From Macrosoma leucophasiata (lineage: Eukaryota > Arthropoda > Insecta > Lepidoptera > Hedylidae): 64,000 bases of DNA. Made by a program: the position numbers and the translations under genes. The notes beneath the pieces were generated by a model. The model was given only the letters and a program-made list of their open reading frames with translations, had not been told where the DNA came from and did not search any database. Location: the NCBI GenBank assembly GCA_036365455.1, contig JAWQUS010000022.1:4402001-4466000 (forward strand). The letters are read 5' to 3'. This document shows, piece by piece, positions 33,501 to 47,184 of this stretch. How positions within the stretch are numbered: the stretch's first letter is position 1; the number at the start of each line of letters is the position of its first letter.

Positions 33501-36500
33501 AAATTTTGTCATTATAGATTACAATTAATTATTCTTATCAGTTTATTATAATTATTGGATATTTCGAAATTACGCTGTTTACATAGGTATTACATAGGTG
33601 CATTGAGTTTACAGTAATTCTGATATATTTAACTACATTACATTTCAGTGTCAGACAGGGTTGCGTGCTTTCGTCTAGGCTGTTTATCATATATATGGAC
33701 AAATGCCTCCAGAGGGTGAAGTTGATGGATGTGGGAGTGCGTATGGGTGACTTAGTGGAAAACTGTCTGCTTTAGGCAGATGAAGCGGTAATTGTTAGCT
33801 CTACACCATCTGGGCTACAAGCACTAGTCACAGTCATGAGAGAGGATTGTATGGAGAAAGGCTTACAATTGAATGTGGTTTAAAGAGATGAGCAGAGAAC
33901 AAATGCAAGGGTAGTAGTAGATGATGCAGTGTTAGAACAGGTGGATGAAATTGTATATCTTGGATATGCTTTTAGCAAGGATGGTAGGTACACCACTGAC
34001 ATAGAAAGAAGAGTGCTTGCTGGGAATTGCGTGAATGGAGCGTTGGGTAAGCTGCTAGAATCTAAACATCTCAGCCAGCGGGCTCGACTAGCCGTACATA
34101 ATGTTGTACTTACTCCAACGCTTTTATATGGAAGCGAGAGCTGGGTATGCAGGAAAGAGCATGAAAGTAAGTTGAACGCGGTCGAGATGAGATCTTTGCG
34201 CAAGATCTGCGGTGTATCACTCACCGATCGCGTTCGTAATGAAGATGTAAGAAAGAGGCTTGGTGTGAATGATAGTATTGGTGTTAAAATTAAAAAAGGC
34301 ATGCTCCGATGGTTCGGGCATATAGAAAGAATGTCGAATGAGCGAATGACTAAACAGATATACTATGCGAATGTGGATGGTTGCAGAGGCCCAGGAAGAC
34401 CAAGACTGACCTACCATGACCAAATAGGTCGAGTTCTGTCTGATGGTGGGATCAAAGGTCTTAGGAATCGGCGTGCATGTATGAAGAGAATGATGAATGT
34501 AGACGAGGCACGAGAGGTTTGTCAGAACCGGGTTATCTGGCGCTCTACACTCTCTGCCTACCCCGTTAGGGACCCGGCGTGAAGATACATACATTACGTT
34601 TCAATAATTTAAAAATTATGAAATTCACTCAAGTTCTGCCTTCTATGGCTTTACACAACAACCATTCTTTAAGTTTCTTCACAAATAATGTATTGGATTT
34701 TATGCTTTTAATATGTGTCGGGACTTTATAATAGATTTTTAATCTTAATAATTGTAATATTTTATTTTTCGCAATAACACATGCGAGTGAGTTTTAGAAA
34801 ATAAAGAATAATTTGATTTCTGGCAGGAATCAAACCTGCGACCCCAGGATAACCAGTCCACCCGCTTTACTACTAAGCTACCGAAGTCCCACACCGATGA
34901 GTCAAATTTTGGCTTTCGTTTTTTGTTTTTTAACCAAAATTATTTCTTCCTTTTTCTTTAATTTCTAAAATTTACACGCATGTGTTATTGCGAAAAATAA
35001 AATAGTACAATTATTAGGGGAACAGCGACATCTTAACGATATTGTATAAACTGCAAAGTCTATCATATCGGTTGTATATCTATTCATTAGTTATCAATGG
35101 ATGTCGTTCACCGACCCTAAATCGGTTAAAAAAAATAAAATTATAGTACTTATGTATATTAATTCATTCTATACTATACGTTCTATAATTACTTATACAC
35201 TGAAGAAGAGTTAATAATAATAATAAAGTACGTCATAAAATACTCTTACAATGAAGAGTACACATAAGAACAAGAATTTGCAAAAACAATTTTACATATA
35301 TGCACAATAATGACCTAAGGCGACCTAAATAGAAAGATTCATTAAGTACTAGCTGACCCGGCAAACTTCGTATTGCCTCACAATGAAATAATGTGTCAAA
35401 GGTTTGATAGATACGGACTATTTGTATTAAATAAAATTAAATGTAGAGATTCCCGTGGGAATGAGTGATTTTCCCGCAGTAAAAAGTAGCCTAAATGTTG
35501 GCCAGGCTTAGTATCTATACGCCACAAAAAGTTTCATTCGAAACCGTCCAGTATCTTCGGAGATTAGCCTGTACAAAGGGACAAACAGACAGACAAAAAA
35601 AATAAAAATCATTGAAAAGTGTTCTAATACTATTTTAACATCGCCCCCAATTGGTATTTCATAAATATATACAATGTACAGACACGCGGATTGTACTGTT
35701 TTATTATATGTATAGATAGACCGCATTACGACTTTACTTTCGAGCAAAGTACGCTTCAAACTGTCAAAATCCATACATTTCTGACAGTTCTAAGCATACT
35801 TTGCTCAAAGTAAAGTCGTAGTGCGGTCTGTGAATCTCGCCCTTAGTGTGTTAACACACAATGCCGAAGCTACGCGACGGAAGTTTGGCATTATTACGCC
35901 TGCCACAGATCACCCCCAATAGATACCGCATACAGGGCAACCGACGCGCACAACACGTTGCTAGCTAATTTGCTAGCTTAATTTCAATGCTCGAAATCGC
36001 GACGCCAATGACGCCATTACCGACCAAGCCTCCGACCCGTTCGTACTTGAGAAATAATTCATGTTGTACCGAAAATATCTAGAAAATGGCTTCCTGCGCA
36101 CTAAAATCATATCTAAATACGTCTAGAACATCAAATATTAAAAAGGATGGTATGATAGTTCACCGGTAAGTAAATAATTCATATAAAATACGTATTATCA
36201 GAGATCAATTAAACTGGATTACGCACAAGTATATTTTCGCAAAGTCCTGCTCACTCATTACGTTATTTACATTATTTGTCCCTTTCTAAGAAAAGAAAGT
36301 CGATAGTGTTGTACCGCATATACGTTAGTCGGTATCGACATTTTTAATAATACTTTAAAATAGATGACATTTTCGTAATCAGCACCCCAAAAAACCTCAA
36401 AATTGATACCCATATCACACTTTAAAAAAAAGTCCGTCCGCCATTTTGAATCTGAAAACAGATGACATTTTCGTAATCAGCACCCCAAAAAACCTCAAAA

Positions 36501-39500
36501 TTGATACCCATATCACACTTAAAAAAAAAAGTCCGTCCGTCATTTTGAATCTAAAAACGGATGCCATTTTCGTAATCAGCACCCCAAAAAACCTCGAAAT
36601 TGATACCCATATCACATTTTGAAAAAAAAGTTTGTTCGCCATCTTGGATCTGAAAACGGATGCCATTTTCGTAATCAGCACCCCAAGAAACCTCGAAATT
36701 GATACCCATATCACATTTAAAAAAAGTCTGTCTGCCATCTTGGATGAGAAAAATGCACCTCAGGAAACCGTGAAATAGAAATCCATATCATATTTTCTAA
36801 AAATAATTATGTCCGCCATTAACACCTTAAGGAACATTGAACGGAACCTCGCTGTAGAATACCATTCCTTTGCCAAAAGAGGAGGGAGGTTGAGTGAGGC
36901 GGGGAAATCGGGCGGGATGTCGTCGAAGTGTCCATTCTATACGTGTCGAAGTGTCCATTCTATACGTATTATTATTACATATTCTCTGGCTCTACTACCA
37001 TACATTACCACTATCACTTAGCGGCAGGTAAATTATATAATATTGAGCTCGTTAATTAAGCTATACCAAAAATTTCCTATTTTTTTAATTTGCTTTTTTT
37101 GGCTAACTAAAAAATTGAATGTTGATAAGTGCGTGTGGAAATACACGTCACTCATTGATGTCTAAGCGTTTGTCTGGAATTAATTCGGATAAAAGTATAT
37201 AGATTAAAAGTGTAAGTAACTTTAAATGTTTTTCAGGCCATCGCGCATGTACAGCACCGCGGATTATGATAATTTAATAAAATATCATTTAAATAGGCCA
37301 CTTTAAAGCATCTCTTTGATTATAATAATTGTACGGAATGTCTATGACTATGTATTAGGTAACCAGATTTTAAGCGTTTGTATGGAATTCCAAATGCTTA
37401 AAATCTGTATAGCGTAAAAATTACTTTATTGGCATTAATTTATGCGTTTTAATTTACCTACTCAAATGTTATACTGTCTTTATTTACCTATTTCTGAAAT
37501 GATGAACATATTATTTCCAATTACTGACAACTGTGTTTTCCAAGTTGTGCTGAATTATCTTTAAAAAAGCAAATAAATGTGGAAAAAATATCGATCAGAA
37601 ATATCGACAGCTTCCCAGCTCAATGAGTGGGCGTATCCAAGTCTCCAATTCAAACAGCCAATCACAGCGCTTTAGTTACGTCTCCCCGCTACACCCGCGT
37701 ACCTCAAAAACGGTGAACACAGCTCCGAACAAATATTCACTAATGCGGTATCTATTGGAGGTGATCGGTGACGCCTGCAATGCTATTTGAATTACTGACA
37801 CACTATGTCAAAATTACGCTGCGTTGCAGCGTACAGCGTAACTTCGGTCGGCCTTACGGCTGAAGTTCGGTTCGATTGCTGAATTCACACACTATGCCGA
37901 CACACACCACACTGAACTGAAGTTCTGCCGCTTAAGTTCAGCACTTATAGTGTGTCATATCAGCGGAATACGTCGGAACTTTAAATTCGTCATAGTGTGT
38001 TTACACTCACTGGTGCCCATTAAAATCATGACTTTCAATTTCTTTGTGCTACAGCAGCATACAGTATCCAGCAAGAAAAATCGAGCCTACGAAAGAGACA
38101 GTCGGCTAGTTTCGACTTCGTAGACCCTTATCTCTGTTGCACACTGCCTACACAAGCACTGATAGTCCGGTATTGGTCAAAATTTGATCGAAATGGTCGA
38201 CAAACTTTACATAGAGAACGCGCGAAAGAGATAACGCTCTACAGACCCGAAATAAGCCGAAGTCTCCTTTCTAAAGTCGATGTGCAATATATTTTGTTAC
38301 GTATTGTACTTTAGTACCAAATCTCCGGTGGATTTAGCGGTTAAGTATAGAGCAACACGGACCATCAGTCGCGGCGGACCGGGGAGGAGTAGCCATAGCG
38401 TTTATTACTGATGCAAAACAGGCTGTCATTTTTTGCGGGGGGAAATACGTGTGACATACTCACATACACGTTGACTTTAACAAAATACATAAATAATTTC
38501 ACGCACACATTTAAACATCTCGGCGACAATGTGAACACTTGTGCTTGGCCTTTGACAGAGGGGAAAGCCTGCATATGGCTACTCCCCTCCGGTTCGCCGC
38601 GGTCGGTGACCCGTGTTGCTCTAAGCGGTTAAGCTCTCAAGTTTGGGCCACCGTATCACCTAATCTAACCGTCGCTAAATGGAAGTCTACAGTACTATCG
38701 TGTTCCAGTTAGATAGCATTACACAGCCCAGTAATTTCTGGTACAAAGCCAAACGATCTTTGATTTTGACAATTAGACCTCTAGGTTTCAGCTAGAAATG
38801 TAGATGTCTGTAGGCTATGCTATTAATATTCTTCTATCTATGAACTATTTTGTCGAAGTCTGACTTCAGATTTCACTGTTACCTGGTGTTTAGTTTTTGC
38901 TTTATATTACACTAACATTACAAATAAGGAATTCTATATAGTCCAGTCAACATGTACCTTGGGTAAAGGAGATGTTGTAAAAATGTATGGACCTCCGGCC
39001 ATGTATTGTACACAATATCATTAACAGGCAAAATCAATATAAAAACGTTTTTTACTGCATATTTTCACTTATTTAGCTTTGTTTGCAGTTACAAAACAGT
39101 TAGAATTGCAACTCAAAACTAACATGGCGAATATGGCGGACGATGTCATTTTGACATTTTCATTTTTTAAATTGTATTTTGATTATAGAACTTGGAGAAA
39201 AAAGTAATTTTTCTAAATACTATCACAATCGATTGATCCCAAGTGTCGGCTGTATCGCCGCCATGTTTAACATAGTTGAAAATTATAAAATCGTTTGAAT
39301 TAAATGTGGTTGTAACTCTAAAATATATTCTTGAATAAATTAATTGTATTTTTTTTGGATTCTTCTTTAATTTAGCTATTTTTTGAGGACATGTACGAAC
39401 CAGGGCCGAGCTCGCAACATCTCCTTTTTTGTACTTTCTCCGAAAATTACGATCGAGGTGTCATTCGATTCGGAATAATGTGTAGAAAGTTTAAGGTAAA

Positions 39501-42500
39501 GTCCCGAAAGGGGCCATTATTGAACTAATAGAAGTTTAATCAAACTCAAAATGTGGCACCATAAGTTTGACAAATAACAATCTGGAAGTACCTACAATTA
39601 TTTAGAAATTTAAAAAAAAACGGAAAGAAAATTTTGACTTCGAGCAGGAATCGAACCAGCGACCTCAGAATAACCAGTCCAGCCGTTTGACAAATGTCTA
39701 TTCTTATCCCTTTAGGGGTATATTCCACCATGGCAATCTACTGGTGGTAGAGCTCCTGTGACGGAGCTCGCGGGCGTAGGCACCACCGCATTACTTAATA
39801 TACTTACCGCTAAATGGTAGTGTTCAGCACTATCGTGTTCCGGTCAGGTGGTAATGTACGGCCCTGTAATTTCCGGCACAGAAGCATAACACCTTAGGTC
39901 TCAGGAGTGGTATCGCATCTGTATTTTGACCTTTGTCTAAGTGTGGTGTCTATAGGCTGCAGTCACCACTTAACATCAATGTGAATTGCATGCTTGTTTG
40001 CCACTTCCATTACATTAAATAATATGGTAGCGCAACCAGTCGCCATTAACAACAAAATGTATGCAGCTCTATAGAGAGTTGCTCATCTGGTGTCTGTTTG
40101 GTTGCGCAATCAATTTGGAAAGGAAAAGCGGCAGAGAAAGATACTGGTCGGGTCGTCACGCTGGTCGCGCCACCGCTAATAGCGCTGTATGAGACACCAA
40201 AGTGTCTCACTCGCTCGGCCGCCATTTTGGTGCTATCGTTGTGGTGTGGGGACTCTGGTATCTGTATGGTGTATCTAGTTTTGGTTGCTTACGGATACCA
40301 CAGTGGTCGGACTGGTTGCGCCGATATAGTGTCCTGGTGAAATATAGCCTTTATGGCCTTACTACACGACACGGTATTCAGAGTCCGATAGCAAGAATCA
40401 GGGTAGTGTAATAACATTTAGGGAGTTAGGGTCCCTAATTAGGGCGACCGTAGCGGCCCAGTCAGCCTGACGCCCTAACTACACGAGTTAGGGCCCTGTC
40501 GATCGCATAGTGTAATAAGCGGCAACCCGGTGCGAGGCCAAGCCTACCCTTTCTGCCGGACCCTAAATACCGTGTCGTGTAATAAGGCCATTAGTCTGAG
40601 CCACTAGACTACTCAGGTGAAGTAATTACATCATCTAGGTATAACTGTCTCCTAACAATATGGAAAATGTGTTCCTTATGTGTAATTGTTTGTGACAGGT
40701 ATCAGTGGTGTTCCATTCGGCAGCGACGGTGAAGTTCGACGAGAAACTGAAACTGTCCGTCACCATCAACATGCTGGGCACCCAGCAGCTCGTCCAGCTC
40801 TGCCATCGTATGATGGGCCTTGAGGTAATACAATCGTATAGATAACGTTTCGCTTTCGTTATGGTTTTTATGTATGTCTGTATCTATAGGACCCTAACAG
40901 GGTAGGCAGAGAGTGTTGATCGCCAGACATCCCTTTTCATACTGGCATGCCGATTTCTAAGACTTTTGACCCAACCCTCAGATAGTACTCGACCTATTTG
41001 GTCATGGTAGTTCAGTCTTGGTCTTCCTGGGCCTATGCAACCATCCACATTCGCATTGTATATCTGTTTAGTCATTCGCTCATTCTTTTTGTATGCCCGA
41101 ACCATCGGCGGCGCATGTCTATTTTCATTTTTAATTTTTTTCTCCATGGTTTTATACGGCACTGAAACGTGGTCGCTCATCATGGGCGTCATAAGAAGGC
41201 TGAAGGTCACGCAGAGAGCAATCGAGATATTCTCGGAGATTCTCTGCGAGATCGAATCAGAAATGTGGAGATCCGCATGAGAACTAAAGTAACCGACATA
41301 ACCCACCGAATAGCGACTCAAGTGGCAGTCACATAATTCGAAGATCTGACGGCCGTTGGGGCAGAAGAGTTCTCGAATAGTGACTGCATATCGGAAGACG
41401 AAGCGGTAGGCAGACCCCTACGAGGTGGACCGATGACTTGGTGAAGATTGCGGGCAATTGATGGATGAGGATGATCCAGAGTTTTTGTGTTTTGTGTAGA
41501 TGTCTATAGGTTTTTTTTATGTAATGGAAGTGGCAAACAAGCGTGCAGTTCACATTGATGTTAAGTGATGACTACAGCCTATACTTACACCCACACAAAG
41601 ACCTAGTTCAAAATACAGATGCGTTACCACTTCTCAGGCCTAAGGTGTTATGCCTCTGCGCCGGAAATTACAGGGCCCTACAAAAGTGCATCACTTAACA
41701 TCAATGTGGGCTGCATGCTTGATTGCCACCATCCTAACATTAAAAAAATCTCTGATAGCCCCAAGACCCTAACGTAGTAGTGGCCTGCTACCACTATGTA
41801 GTAGAACTCAGGCAGTTATGGAAAATTAACCTTTACTAAGAATTTGAAGCGCGCATTGCCCCGCGGCTGGTGTAGATCGTAAGCGATCTACCCGGTTAAG
41901 CATTACGGGCGCGGTCGGGTGTGTGATGGGTGACCGCTAGTGGCAAATTAAGAATGCTCATTTCCGTGCTTCGGAGGGCACGTTAAGCCGTTAAACCTTG
42001 TCGGAGACCTTATGGGCGGTTTGAAAAACATCCGACGTCGGGTTGGCCACTAACCCGTATCTCCACCAATCCGCATTGGAGCAGCGTGGTGGAGTAAGCT
42101 CCAGACCTCCCCCCAAAAAGCCAGCCCAACAGTGGGACGTATAAAGGGTTATTTTTTATTTTATTATTATTATAATAACCTTTACTAATTTAACCCTGAC
42201 AGGCCCTAGTGCACGTATCCACGGCGTACTGCAACTGCGAACGTTCACGCGTCGAAGAGTGCGTGTACTCGCCGCCCGCGCATCCCGAGCATGTCGTCAC
42301 ACTTGTGCAGACGTTGCCCGACGAGCTGGTGGATAGAATCACGCCGGATTTAGTTGGTGAGTGACTTTTTTTAATGTATAAATGGCATTGCTGTTACGCT
42401 TATTGTCAGTGCCGAGTCAACATATATTTCGTATTCATATACAGGTTGTTATTTACAATGAAGTTTTCGAGGCAACTTGAAAGGCCGTGTTTTCGCACTG

Positions 42501-45500
42501 TTATTCTATTTCACTGTATACACGGGCCCTGTAATAAACCTATCAAACAAAATTCCACCAATTTTTATTTACTGTAACTCAAAAATGCACCAAGTAAACG
42601 AAATTAACTAAAAGCACCACCTGTCAAGGTTCCCAAAACTCCGAGTGTCACAATTTGTTTCGTCAAAATCGATTAAGTGAAAAAATAAATGATGGTCAAT
42701 TGAAAATTTACCTTTTTTTTGTAATCGAAGTGGCAAATAAGCATGCAGTTCTCATTGATGTTAAGTGATGACTGCAGCCTATAGACACCCACACTTAGGC
42801 AAAGGTCAAAATGCAGATGCGTTACCACTCCTGAGGCCTTGTTTTGCCTCTGTGCCGGAAATTACAGAGCCGTACATTACCACCCGACCGGAACACGATA
42901 GTGCTGAACACCACCATTTAGCGGCAAGTATATTAGGTAATGCGACGGTGCCTACGCCCGCGAGCTCCGTCACAGGAGCTCTACCACCAGTAAAAATGCA
43001 CTATTACTTCAAGCACTGCTTCAAAACTTTTGAACAGAGTTGATTGCGGTTTACATAAACGTATTTAATTTAGAATAGATAGATGTGCCCGCGACTTTAT
43101 CCGCGTAGAATTTAACAAATATATTGTTCAGTATCTCGGACGAAGTCGTGGGGTACAGCTTGTAAATAAATAAATAAATAAAAAGATAAGAAGAAGCGCA
43201 ATTGAAATCACTTCTTTTTTATTGAGGTGATGGTGCCGGGATTGATGGTAATCTGTTTTAATGTAATTAATCAATCGATATTGTAAACCGCAATCAACTC
43301 TGTTTGAATTGTTTCAACAGATTGCTTGTTGTATGTCATTAAACCGATTGTAATCTTTATTATGACAATATTATATGATTATCTATCAATAGACTTTAGT
43401 CACATTTAAAATATGCAATTCATTTGATTGCGACTTTGTTTTATAGCAAGTATGTTTTGATATTCACTGGAGCTCCACTACCAGTATTTTCACTGGTGGC
43501 AGAGCTCCAGTGACGGAACTGGCCGGAGTAGGCATCGCCGCATTTTCCTTATATACTTGCCGCTAAGTGGTAGTGTTCAGCACTATCGTGTTCCGGTCAG
43601 ATGGTTATGCCTTGTAGTTTCCGGCACAGAGGCATAACACCTTAGGCCTCAGAAGTGGTAACGCATCTGCGTTTGACCTTGGTCTTTGTGTGGTCTATAG
43701 GATTGTTTGCCACTTCCATTACAAAAAAAAAAATAGACCGTGTAACGTAATAAATGCATAACTCGAAGATACTTTGTTCAGAATCGATAACCAAATCGAT
43801 TTCGGGCATCTTCATTATAGGTTATTTCTTATCCCAAAACTTATTAAGTGCAATTACGTAAATTATGGTCACCCGTTTGTTGAACAGTCAATACAAACGA
43901 AAATGAGACTGACGTCTATCCAAAATAAAGTGCTAGTCTCATTAAGTTTAAAAAAAAACGCGCATTCTAATGAAAATAATGATTTAAGAAATGAATAAAT
44001 AGTAAAACCGAATGTTATAACTAGCGCAGGTTACGCTACATCACATTGCGACAGTGTGCGTGTCTTTTATGTGCGGCCGTAGGTAGAGTGAGCAGGTTAA
44101 AGGACTTATTACACGGCACGGTATTTAGGGTAATAACATTTAGGGAGTTAGGGCCCTAATTAGGGCGACCGGTGAGGCCCGGTCAGCCTCACGCCCTAAC
44201 TACACACAGTACAAATATGATATGATGCGCATGTTTGTGTGATTGCGCCGTTTCAACGTTTTGTACGTAGTTTCCATACTGTTCATATTTGTACTGTGAC
44301 TGAGTTAGGGCCCTGACGACAAGATAGTGTAATAAGCGGCAATCCGGCGCAAGGCCACCCTTTCTTCCAGACCCTAAATACCGTGTCGTGTAATAGCCTT
44401 CTAAGTTTGCGTGCGTAGGGTGTGCATACTGTTCGTACAAATTGAGGACAAAATATTTCTAATTAATATTAAAATATTTAATACATAAACATGTAACTTC
44501 AGTTTATGTATTATGATTATAACTCCATTTTGTAATTAGGGTGTTTGAGGGTGTGCGTTATTCGCGTTACACGTTGTCAGAGAATATGTAATAATACTAC
44601 GTACAGAATGGTCACTTCGACGTCCCGCCCGATTTCCCCGCATCACCCAACCTCCTTCCCTCTTATGGGCGACGGTTGGTATTTTCTACGTGGTGCACGT
44701 GTAAATACATGTAACTGATTGATGTCTGTGTAATAGAGACCAAATGAAGCGTTTGTCAGAAATTTTAGCGGAGCGACGTGTGACGTTGTATAGTTAATGT
44801 GTGATAATTTTGTTTGCAGGCGACAGGCCTAATACGTATACATTCACGAAAGCTTTAGCCGAGGACATGCTGATACGGGAGTGCGGCAATCTGCCAGTGG
44901 CCATCGTCAGACCATCTATTGGTAAGTGGGAGAACGGAGACCAAAAACTTTGTTTTTCAAAAACTACCTACTTCTATGCTCGCACGTAAGAAGTTACTTA
45001 AACTTCTTTAGCGTATCAAAATAAGTATACCAGAAATAAAACAAAACCACAAAAAAGTTGAGCAACGAACTTCAGACTGTTCCTTTTATCTGTTTAGTAG
45101 CTAACTTCAGAATGTTACTTTTATCTATCAACTCGCTCATAATTTTTTCCAATCGCGCCAAAAGTATAACTACGAAAAAATTTAACAAAAAATATGATTA
45201 TTTTCCATAATGATAGCTACATTCTATAGGGAAGTTATTAAAATCTATAATATAAAAATAAGTCGGGTTTTCCTTCCTGACGCTATAACTCCAGAACGCA
45301 CGAACCGATTTCCACGGTTTTGCATTCGTTGGAATGGTCTCGAGCTGCGTGAGGTTTAAAGCAAAACGACATCCACGCGGGCGAAGCCGCGGGCAACAGC
45401 TAGTTATTTATAATAATAATAATGGCAACCCTTGAAACGTCCCACTGCTGGGCACGAATCTCTTCCCTTTTTGGGAGGAGGCCTGGAGCTTACTCCACCG

Positions 45501-47151
45501 CGCTGCTCCAATGCTGGTTGGTAGAGATACGGGTTAGTAGCCAACCTGCTGTCTGATCTTTTCAAACCCCCCGATAAGGCCTCCGACAGGGTTTAACGAC
45601 TGCTATCTATCGATAGCAATCGGGACCGACGGCTTAACGTGCCCACCGAAGCGCGAAAACGCGCATTTTTAATTTGCCACTATCGGTCACCTAGTGGATT
45701 GCTTACGATCTACACCAGCTGCGGGGCCATGCACGCTTCTATCGCTAGAATTATTTATTCCAGCTAATTCTCGTAATCAAATCCGATACATCCAAATTTC
45801 TCATGTTTATAAATAAAATTTGTCAGCCACAGATACCTTTTAATCTATTACACGTTCTAAGTAATCTTATCAGACAAACTTGTGACTGATAAATTTCTTG
45901 GAATAACCTAAAAAAAATGTTATCAATACGATTGGTCTGAATGATTGTGTAATATTAAAGCAAATGCAATATATAAGGTGCAAATAACACCTGGTTGAAT
46001 TAATTCCATGAAAAATTCGGGCACGAAGCTCAGTTGTTTCATTTTTTATGGTGATAGAGTTTCAGAGTCGGTTCCGATCGTAGGCATCGCATTACCAAAA
46101 CTCTCTGCCATCAATTGGTAGTTCAGCGCTATTGTGTTATGGTGATATGGTATTATATGGCCATCCTTATTATAAAGAAAAGCTATGACAGAGGTAAAAT
46201 TTAGGCCTCAGGAGTGGCAACGAAGTGTTCACTTTTAATCCATTTGAAATGCGTGCTTGTGTCACACTCTCATGATATAAAAGAAGATATCTTAAGCTCC
46301 AACACCATCAGTAAGGGCCCTAACTCACTAGGATGCCATCACCAGCTACGTATCCAAGCAGCTAGTATGGAAATACATGATACCTAACTCACCTCGCCAC
46401 CGATAGGTCATAGGTCGAGTTCTGTCTGATAGTGCGGTCAAAAGCCTTAGGAATCGGCGTGGATGTATGAAGAGAATGATGAAGGTAGATTTTCTTTTTA
46501 TGTCTTAGGATTGACAGACAAGCAGACGGGCCACCTGATGGAAAGTAGTCACCGTCGCCTATGAACATTTGCAACACCAGAGGAGTCGCCAACGCGCTGC
46601 CAGCCCTGAAGGACTCTTTTGACGCCATTTTTGAAGAACCCCATAGGCAGGCCTACCTCTCGTGCCTCATCTATATGAGGCACGAGAGGTATGGACCAGG
46701 ACCGGGATATCTGGCGCTCTACGCTCCTTGCCTACCCCGTTAGGGACCTGGCGTGAAGATACATACATACATACCTGGGTACCTTCTCGTCGTCCTAGTG
46801 AGTTAGGGCCCTAATCAACAAGTTATATCCCTCAATCAGAAGTTTAAACCTAGAATCTATAGAATTCAATTACAGGAAATTTCAACTAATCTATATACTC
46901 GTATATTAAGTAAAAATGAATCGCTAAATATGATGTTAATCGTAAAACTCGAGAACGGCTTTACCGATTTTGCTAATTCTTTTTGTGTTGTATTTATAAT
47001 TGTCTGGAGAAGGTTTGTATGAAAGAAGAAAGATACTCGTAGATAGATGCGCGAAAAATAGAAATTTTAAGAAAACTTAAAGACCATATTAATTTTTAGT
47101 GTTCCGTACATTAAAAAAAAAGGAACCCTTATAGGATCACTCGTGCGTCTA

Positions 47152-47184
<33 letters not shown>

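Larger units (their letters stand above)
35847..37990. mobile_element. Possible composite TIR element around a satellite array
   Basis: ggtatctattgggggtgatc (complement of 35905-35935) is mirrored by ggtatctattggaggtgatc at 37746, and agtgtgt motifs occur at both edges (35848 and 37980). This suggests a large inverted-repeat element, but the middle (satellite array, repeat E pieces) is mixed. Tentative. Confidence 0.35.
33296..40698 (+). other. FAR intron 3 (7.4 kb)
   Basis: Phase 0, the largest intron; content listed separately. 33375-33649 holds a LINE-like tail (tttatttatttattcttcaa) and nothing else recognised. Confidence 0.9.
40825..42202 (+). other. FAR intron 4 (1.4 kb)
   Basis: Phase 0; almost wholly repeats. 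Confidence 0.9.
42357..44819 (+). other. FAR intron 5 (2.5 kb)
   Basis: Phase 1; repeats listed separately, no other gene. Confidence 0.9.
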
